Below are positions 16,401 through 19,928 of a stretch of DNA of 19,928 bases, in pieces (positions within the stretch are counted from its first letter, which is position 1; each line of letters opens with the position of its first letter). Both the position numbers and the translations under genes were made by a program. The notes under the pieces are model-generated. The model saw only the letters and a program-made list of their open reading frames with translations. It was not told the DNA's origin and did no database searches. Origin of the DNA: Chrysochromulina tobinii (taxonomy: Eukaryota; Haptophyta; Prymnesiales; Chrysochromulinaceae); assembly GCA_001275005.1 (NCBI GenBank), contig JWZX01001735.1, forward strand, positions 1 to 19,928, written 5' to 3'.

Positions 16401-16401
16401 A
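10478..16401 (+). CDS. 13-exon multidomain protein: Dpy-30-like, IQ, GFA zinc domain, EF-hands, LRR
   Basis: Exons: 10478-11464, 11551-11662, 11753-11934, 12165-12380, 12524-12840, 12996-13065, 13311-13532, 13642-14046, 14395-14805, 15106-15198, 15360-15674, 15789-15974, 16216-16401. All introns are GT-AG, and the sum, 3702 nt, is a clean 1233-aa frame. Ten introns are phase 0; intron 2 is phase 1 and intron 5 phase 2. Exon 1 encodes a Dpy-30/RIIa-like helix pair ([10 protein letters not shown]), an Ala/Glu-rich stretch, an IQ motif ([11 protein letters not shown]) and the start of a GFA/CENP-V-type zinc domain (CRCGG, CHCTHC), which runs through exons 2-3 (CCNTLC). Exons 4-5 are helical with no domain I recognise. 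EF-hand 1 ([10 protein letters not shown]) spans the exon 5/6 border; 2 and 3 lie in exon 7 and 4 in exon 8 ([11 protein letters not shown]). Exons 9-11 form an unnamed domain ([11 protein letters not shown]...GWLFFADAL). Exons 12-13 are plant-type LRRs ([18 protein letters not shown]). A calcium-responsive scaffold is inferred; substrate and partners are unknown. Confidence 0.82.
10786..11074 (+). repeat. Ala/Glu-coding GCGGCGGCC-GAG low-complexity tract
   Basis: GCG, GCA and GCC triplets are interspersed with GAG and a few GAT in exon 1, giving [14 protein letters not shown]-type protein, probably a long helix. The tract is open in several frames on both strands, which creates long spurious open frames. 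Confidence 0.85.
11465..11550 (+). other. Intron 1: donor side copies the start of exon 2
   Basis: 86 bases, GTGAAG to CTCATCAG. The first 27 bases match the first 27 bases of exon 2 (11551-11577) at 25 positions. The rest is CTGATGACC-like words and the common 3' end (GATTGCCTCCCTCATCAG). Confidence 0.85.
11663..11752 (+). other. Intron 2: donor side copies the start of exon 3
   Basis: 90 bases, GTACGT to CTTATCAG. Its first 27 bases match exon 3 (11753-11779) at 25 positions; similarity ends abruptly on both sides. The remainder is repeats of CCCTGATGAC and CTCTGATGGC. Confidence 0.85.
12024..12109 (+). repeat. CTCGGAGTGAC array in intron 3
   Basis: Seven perfect 11-base units from 12024 to 12100 plus a partial copy, with looser copies from about 11950. 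It lies inside intron 3 (11935-12164). Each unit carries TGA. Confidence 0.95.
12456..12523 (+). repeat. 34-bp tandem repeat ending in CATCAG, intron 4
   Basis: Two consecutive 34-base copies, each ending in GCCTCCCTCATCAG, preceded by a similar end at 12455. This gives three acceptor-like AG sites at 12455, 12489 and 12523; only the last leads into the correct frame of exon 5. Confidence 0.9.
12915..12935 (+). repeat. Copy of exon 6 start (EF-hand loop) inside intron 5
   Basis: The 21 bases after an acceptor-like GTGCAG match exon 6 at 12996-13016 at 19 positions and would encode YATDGSG beside the real YDTDGSG. The two copies are 81 bases apart, a multiple of three. Confidence 0.85.
13132..13310 (+). 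repeat. 10-bp GATTGCGACT array with repeated splice-border sequence, intron 6
   Basis: Degenerate ACTGCTTGCG units come first, then seven near-perfect GATTGCGACT units (13231-13300). CCTGCCGAGCAGGTGGCGC is present exactly at 13211-13229 and again at 13299-13317, where it spans the real acceptor and the start of exon 7. Confidence 0.92.
13541..13617 (+). repeat. 10-bp GATTGCGACT array, intron 7
   Basis: Eight 10-base units, almost identical to the array in intron 6. The border before it (GCAGGTGGCGCTGA) also matches the internal border at 13219 of intron 6, so introns 6 and 7 share an origin. Confidence 0.92.
14034..14205 (+). repeat. 68-bp tandem duplication across exon 8 end and intron 8 donor
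   Basis: Copies start at GCCGCCC at 14034, 14102 and 14170. The first covers the last coding bases of exon 8, the donor CAG/GTGCGT and the start of the intron; the second is near-identical; the third has diverged after its first dozen bases. A second usable-looking donor therefore lies at 14115. Confidence 0.9.
14213..14390 (+). repeat. 10-bp CTCTGATGAC array, intron 8
   Basis: More than a dozen units of CTCTGATGAC or CTCTGATGGC with interruptions, ending in the common 3' sequence GATTGCCTTCCTCATCAG before exon 9. TGA occurs once or twice in each unit. Confidence 0.92.
14889..15048 (+). repeat. 64-bp pyrimidine-rich tandem repeat, intron 9
   Basis: About 2.5 copies with a 64-base period (CTCGAGGACA at 14911 and 14975, CTCGAGGACAAG at 15039), made of CTTCTC, CCCTTC and CTCCAG words. 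It sits inside intron 9 (14806-15105), after an internal CATCAG/GTGACGCC border at 14878/14879. Confidence 0.92.
15223..15320 (+). repeat. 10-bp CTCTGATGAC array, intron 10
   Basis: About nine units of CTCTGATGAC/CTCTGATGGC in intron 10 (15199-15359), the same family as in intron 8. The intron ends in GGGTCCCTCATCAG. Confidence 0.92.
15990..16180 (+). repeat. Compound array with 54-bp higher-order period, intron 12
   Basis: Units of CTCGGAGTGAC and CTCTGATGAC alternate. The block starting CCTCTGATGACCTCG occurs at 16006, 16060 and 16114, a 54-base higher-order period. It combines the unit of intron 3 with that of introns 8 and 10. Confidence 0.9.
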
Positions 16402-17615
16402 GGTGTGCTGCCTAATTTGTGGATGCGGGCTATGTGCTCTGCTCCGTGAAGGCTCTGTGAAGACCCTCCGACCATGAAGCTCCGGTGTGAACACGGAATC
16501 TTCGGCAATGAACGAACCCGACGCATGCGTATTCTCGTACTGTTCGTGTGACTTGTCGGTCGGCCAAGGTACGAGCAGTTCTTCTCGTGCCGCGGGGCCC
16601 AGCTATGCCATGGCGTGTGCGCGTGAACGCTCACGTGTCGCGTGGGCTCTTGCGTATTGGTCGGTCATCACTCATGTGTGGCGGCCGTGGGCCCCGCCCC
16701 CATACTCTATGCGTTGTCGCTTGCGCGCACGCGCGCGCGTGCCTGTGTGGTGTGAGGCTGAGAGCATGGACTGAGAGGCTGGTAGCGCTGCGCTGCATCG
16801 TGCATGAGAGTGGAGTCAGTGGACACAGGGCAGTTGTGTGCTGGGGGCGTCGGGCGCGATCGCACCGATCGGGGATCGGGGATACGGCTCGGCCGTGGAT
16901 CGTCGAGTCTCGCCCCTGTGCTGGTCGATTGTGCGAAGGCCGAGGGCGAGAGTCTCTGACCTGTCCCGGGTGCCGGCTATACGGCGGCCCGGTAGAGTGT
17001 ATCTTCGCTACTAACGCATGGACCATTGTTCCGATCGGCATATCCATAATTATGAGTCTGCTTCTCAGTATGTCAGATGTCACAACGCCGCACCGACAAC
17101 GCCAACCGAACCGCACAAGCCCGCCTCGGCCGTACGCACATCACACTACCCACCGAGGCGTTCACCTACTTACGTCCTACGTAACACAAGAACAGACAGC
17201 GAGGTCTGGCACCAACAATGCACCACCTCTGACCTCAAGAACGAACGTATCAAAGGCGGTGATACATGTTGAGGAATTCCCCCCCCCTCCCCTCAAACTT
17301 GTCCCGGCAAAAAGACACCGGGGGGACAGCCGGTGTACAGGCCTACAGCCGGGACACAGTCTGCGCCCTCCACGGTGTGTCTCCACGGGACCGGTGGTCG
17401 TGCGTCTTGCCGAGATGGCAAATAAACGTGAACGTGAACAGCCGGGACACAAACTTGACCCGGTTCGGTACGAGCGCGTTTCGAAAACATGCAACCTTCG
17501 AGGAGCGCACCATCCTTCAGCTTCGCCTCTGGCTCCCCGCGCCGCCCTTCCAGATTTACTGACATCAGACTCGCAAAATACCAACCTCTGATCGAGCGAA
17601 CTCAGTGCATGCACC
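16402..17615. other. Non-coding region, no gene seen
   Basis: About 1.2 kb between two plus-strand genes. Open frames here (for example 16548-17591) read Arg/Pro/Thr-rich sequence without domains and are likely chance. Visible structure is an alternating CG tract near 16722-16741 and a 14-base direct repeat ACAGCCGGGACACA at 17345-17358 and 17438-17451, with its inverse TGTCCCGGC at 17300-17308. Confidence 0.6.
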
Positions 17616-18272
17616 ATGGAAATCACGGACGGCCGCCGAGGTGACGGGCGCGAAGAACGAAATCCACATGCAGATGCTGCTGACGCGGCGTTTAGCGCGA
17701 TCCCGTGCGCTAGCGGCCAGGAGGCAAGCGTTCGCACCATCAGGGAGGTCTCTACCTACCTGATTGAATTGGGCCAGATCCCGCTTGCCAAGATTCCTAA
17801 ATTGTTGGCTGATGTCGATGTGAACGGTGACGGGATGATCTCTCTCGACGAGTGGCGCAACAGCTTTGCCGAGCTTGGGCTCGGCGGCGGCGATGCCATG
17901 CAGAATTTGGAGCCCAATATCGTAGCCGTGCCTCTCGTGCCCTCCCTGCCCTTATCGGCTGCCAGCTACATCGTCGTCAAGGAGAGTACAGGGCCCATAG
18001 GGCTTTCACTTGCAAAACCAAATCACGATCGCTTGCAGACCTCCAACAATAACCCCATCACGATTGTAGAAGTGAAGCCCAACACGCCGGCCGCACGGAG
18101 CGTGCCGCCGTTGGCGGCTGGCATGCGCATCGTCGGCATCAACGGGATCCCTGTGCCCGCGGACGTTCACACGGCAGCCGAGCGAATCTCACAGCTTGGC
18201 CGTGGGAAAATGACGCTCGAGGTGCTGCCGGGAGCGACGCCCGCCGAGCGCCGAAGCTGGATCTCCCGCTGA
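17616..18272 (+). CDS. Small EF-hand plus PDZ protein
   Basis: 218 residues, no visible intron. The ATG at 17616 sits in a good context (CACCATGG). One canonical EF-hand loop lies at 68-79 (DVNGDGMISLDE: Asp68, Asn70, Asp72, Glu79) after a helix with LPKLL-type hydrophobics. A PDZ domain follows at about 118-206: the ligand-binding loop is PIGLSL (127-132), then ITIVEVKPNTPAARS and LAAGMRIVGINGIPV, and a final strand KMTLEVLPG. The likely role is a calcium-tuned adaptor that holds a partner's C-terminus; this is inferred from domains only. It converges with the prolyl hydroxylase gene, 289 bases away. The domain calls are solid; no specific family name is recognised. Confidence 0.85.
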   Translation: MEITDGRRGDGREERNPHADAADAAFSAIPCASGQEASVRTIREVSTYLIELGQIPLAKIPKLLADVDVNGDGMISLDEWRNSFAELGLGGGDAMQNLEPNIVAVPLVPSLPLSAASYIVVKESTGPIGLSLAKPNHDRLQTSNNNPITIVEVKPNTPAARSVPPLAAGMRIVGINGIPVPADVHTAAERISQLGRGKMTLEVLPGATPAERRSWISR

Positions 18273-18561
18273 GCTGTAGTTTTGGATATTTGTCGAACGA
18301 GCTTTTTATAGAAAAATCTAAGAGAATATATGCTACTAACAGTGCGCTTCGGCTCGCTTGACAAACAAATTTACCCGGCCGGTGCGCGGAACGACTCGTG
18401 ATAACTGGACTGCATCGTGCTTGACCGGTGTGCGCGCGGTGGTCTGTGCAAGGTGACGCCGACCTCACCTACGCAACTTTGCAGCTTCCAAGAGTTGAAC
18501 GCCCTCCCCCAAAGACTTGCGGGGAAAAGCGATTGCGGCGGGCCACCAAGCATCAACGCTC
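18273..18561. other. Convergent 3' region
   Basis: 289 bases between two converging genes. The first part (18280-18350) is AT-rich compared with the rest of the window, fitting 3' processing signals. No gene is seen. Confidence 0.6.
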
Positions 18562-19452
18562 TCACCGCACAAACGGCGTCCCCAGATGGAACCACAGGGC
18601 GGCGACGGACTTCTCTCCAGGTGCCGGGAGGCCCGCGTGCATGGCAAGGCGATCGAGCGTGAGCCCGGGCGCCTCGTCCAAAAAGTTGTAGAAGGCCACG
18701 CAGTCCCCTTTGGACGGCCGGACCAGCAGCCCGTCGCCACGCTCCGGCGAGAGGCTCGCCGCCGCCTTGAGCGCCGCCTCGCGTGAGGGTGGGTTGGGTG
18801 CGTCCTTCGCGTGCTCGTCGCTGCGTGCAAGCGGGAACCAGGTCGCAACGTACGCGACCTCCGGCTCATTGAGGTACATGAGCACCGTGAGCATGCGTGC
18901 ATGTACCTCATTCGCGTCGTGGTGCAGCTTGAACTCGCCGCCTCTGCGGTAGCGCAGAACCTGCAAGTTCTCGAAGCCGCTACCACGCCCCCACGCGACT
19001 GCCTCAGCCCTGAGCAGCCACGAGGCGCAATCGGATGCAACGGCTTGAACCACGCGGTGCTCATCAAGCTTGAGCCACGCCACGTCACAGCCGATGCGTG
19101 GGTCGCCTCCGGCAGTAGTGGCAGCTTCCATAGTCTGCGCGTCCGCTGCGCGAATGATCTCGTCGCATTCAGCGTCGCTCAGGAAACCGTGCAGCTGAAA
19201 GCATGCGGGTCTGATCGAAAGGCGCTCGATCTGGACGTCGCGGGGTTCGCCGCTCATGCTGTCTGTGCGTGAGGCTCCGAGGAAGTAAGGACCAGGCTCG
19301 AGCGGATCAAAGTGCGACGGCGGGCTGAGAGAGCCCGGCGGAGGGCGCGGCAGCACGGCCCCACTGGTGCGGCCAAAAAAGGAGCCGACGCGTAGGCCTG
19401 GCTCTGCCGCGAGGCTCAGGCTGGCGGCGAGGAGGGTGAGCGTTGCTGTCAT
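18562..19452 (-). CDS. Secreted prolyl 4-hydroxylase-like 2-oxoglutarate/Fe(II) oxygenase
   Basis: 296 residues from the ATG at 19452, chosen because it starts a clear signal peptide (MTATLTLLAASLSLAAEP); the frame is open further upstream to 19731 but without recognisable sequence. The P4H-like catalytic domain starts near 80 (LHGFLSDAECDEII). Iron ligands are His177 and Asp179 in KLHHDAN and His272 in LAMHAGLPAPGEK; Lys281 should bind 2-oxoglutarate, and SVAALWFHLG closes the fold. FENLQVLRYRRGGEF and LTVLMYLNE are typical of the family. The usual GGET.FP after the LN strand is replaced by PEVAYVATWFP, with a longer insertion following. Members hydroxylate proline in secretory proteins in the ER or Golgi. 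The gene is divergent from the coiled-coil gene at the right edge, with 175 bases between the ATGs. Confidence 0.9.
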   Translation of the reverse strand: MTATLTLLAASLSLAAEPGLRVGSFFGRTSGAVLPRPPPGSLSPPSHFDPLEPGPYFLGASRTDSMSGEPRDVQIERLSIRPACFQLHGFLSDAECDEIIRAADAQTMEAATTAGGDPRIGCDVAWLKLDEHRVVQAVASDCASWLLRAEAVAWGRGSGFENLQVLRYRRGGEFKLHHDANEVHARMLTVLMYLNEPEVAYVATWFPLARSDEHAKDAPNPPSREAALKAAASLSPERGDGLLVRPSKGDCVAFYNFLDEAPGLTLDRLAMHAGLPAPGEKSVAALWFHLGTPFVR

Positions 19453-19627
19453 GCTGTCCCGAGAGAGGTTCCAGGTTCCCCGGGGTGTAGGAGGGTGCCA
19501 CGAAAGGGGGAGGCGGCGTTTTGGCCGTGGTGGATCCCACAGGGTCGCCCTGGCGACGCCCTGGCGACGCACGCTGTCCGCGCACTGAGGCCGCTGGAGC
19601 GCGGGCGGAGCGATATTTTCGTCTACG
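19453..19627. promoter_or_regulatory. Short divergent promoter region
   Basis: 175 bases between two ATGs pointing apart. It holds a 10-base direct repeat, CCCTGGCGAC, in tandem near 19547-19567 and a TATTTT word at about 19613. Position is the main support. Confidence 0.4.
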
Positions 19628-19928
19628 ATGGACGCAAACGAAGCGCGCACGGCCGAAGCGCAGCAGCGTGCGGTCGCCGAAGATGAGTTGGCGAGGAGCG
19701 CTCTCCGGCAGGCGGAGATCGAGCGGCGCATCGCGGAAGCTCAGCAGAAGCTGAAGGACCGCGAGCTGGCGCGCAAGGGCAGACGTGGCCGCATGACGGT
19801 GCACGAGCAAGCCATCGACAACAAACTCAACGCGCTGCTTGTCCGGCTGCGAAGAGGGTACCTGCCGGGCGAAGTGATGAGCACTCCGAGCGCACCGCCC
19901 GCGCAGGTGCGCGCAGAAGAACCTCCAA
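19628..19928 (+). CDS. Coiled-coil protein, N-terminal part (runs off right edge)
   Basis: The frame opens at the ATG at 19628 and stays open to the window end, about 100 residues. It is rich in Ala, Glu, Arg and Gln with heptad-like spacing (ELARSALRQAEIERRIAEAQ), then a basic patch (ARKGRRGRMT) and a Leu-rich helix (NKLNALLVRLRRG). CAG/GTGCGC at 19906/19907 has the same form as the donors in the 13-exon gene, so exon 1 may end there. The family is not recognised. The strand and coding nature are supported by sustained third-position GC and the absence of stops. Confidence 0.6.
   Translation, partial: MDANEARTAEAQQRAVAEDELARSALRQAEIERRIAEAQQKLKDRELARKGRRGRMTVHEQAIDNKLNALLVRLRRGYLPGEVMSTPSAPPAQVRAEEPP

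Noticed and set aside
16548-17591. 347-residue open frame between genes
   Set aside because: It is Arg/Pro/Thr-rich with no recognisable motif and no plausible start context, and competing frames lie on the other strand.
18334-18340. TACTAAC followed by AG, like a yeast branch point and acceptor
   Set aside because: It lies in the 3' region after a clear stop, and no exon continues downstream on the plus strand.

Overview
This is eukaryotic nuclear DNA, most likely from a GC-rich unicellular alga; a haptophyte is my best guess. The reasons are GT-AG introns filled with short tandem repeats, a Pro-rich and Cys-rich secreted module ending in GTDCxDCGxR that I remember from haptophyte-type proteins, multidomain EF-hand/LRR proteins, a eukaryote-type LIPT2/LipB, and a GC-rich, unclustered layout with divergent and convergent gene pairs. 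The assignment is an inference; no species marker is present.

Layout: (1) 1-957 +, C-terminal part of a type I phosphomannose isomerase. (2) 958-2117, non-coding. (3) 2118-6073 +, a secreted/membrane receptor gene seen as two overlapping reading frames that meet at a C-rich run: a signal peptide, Cys-rich repeats with polyproline linkers, then a pentameric ligand-gated channel core with a fifth membrane segment and an EF-hand tail. (4) 6074-7441, a convergent gap with one inverted repeat. (5) 7442-9433 -, a two-PDZ protein with a UVR-like motif. (6) 9461-10354 +, a lipoate octanoyltransferase divergent from it. (7) 10478-16401 +, a 13-exon gene. Joining the exons at GT-AG borders gives one uninterrupted frame of exactly 3702 nt (1233 aa): Dpy-30-like start, Ala/Glu-rich stretch, IQ motif, GFA zinc domain, four EF-hands, an unnamed domain and LRRs. 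(8) 16402-17615, non-coding. (9) 17616-18272 +, a small EF-hand plus PDZ protein. (10) 18562-19452 -, a secreted prolyl 4-hydroxylase-like enzyme. (11) 19628 to the right edge +, the start of a coiled-coil protein.

The most unusual thing is the intron architecture of gene 7. Its 12 introns begin with, or contain, imperfect copies of the first bases of the exon that follows (25 of 27 identical in introns 1 and 2). Most end in the same approximately 19-base sequence closing in CTCATCAG and are filled with 10- or 11-bp arrays carrying a TGA and usually a branch-point-like CTGAT in each unit. Several contain whole extra splice borders (CAG next to GTG). This looks like introns born or enlarged by local duplication of splice borders, or an introner-like family. 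The other complete-looking genes appear to have no introns, apart from a possible one in the channel gene.

A loose functional theme is calcium and scaffolding: three gene products carry EF-hands and two carry PDZ domains. The channel's Pro-rich ectodomain would be a plausible kind of substrate for the prolyl hydroxylase, but nothing in the sequence proves that link.
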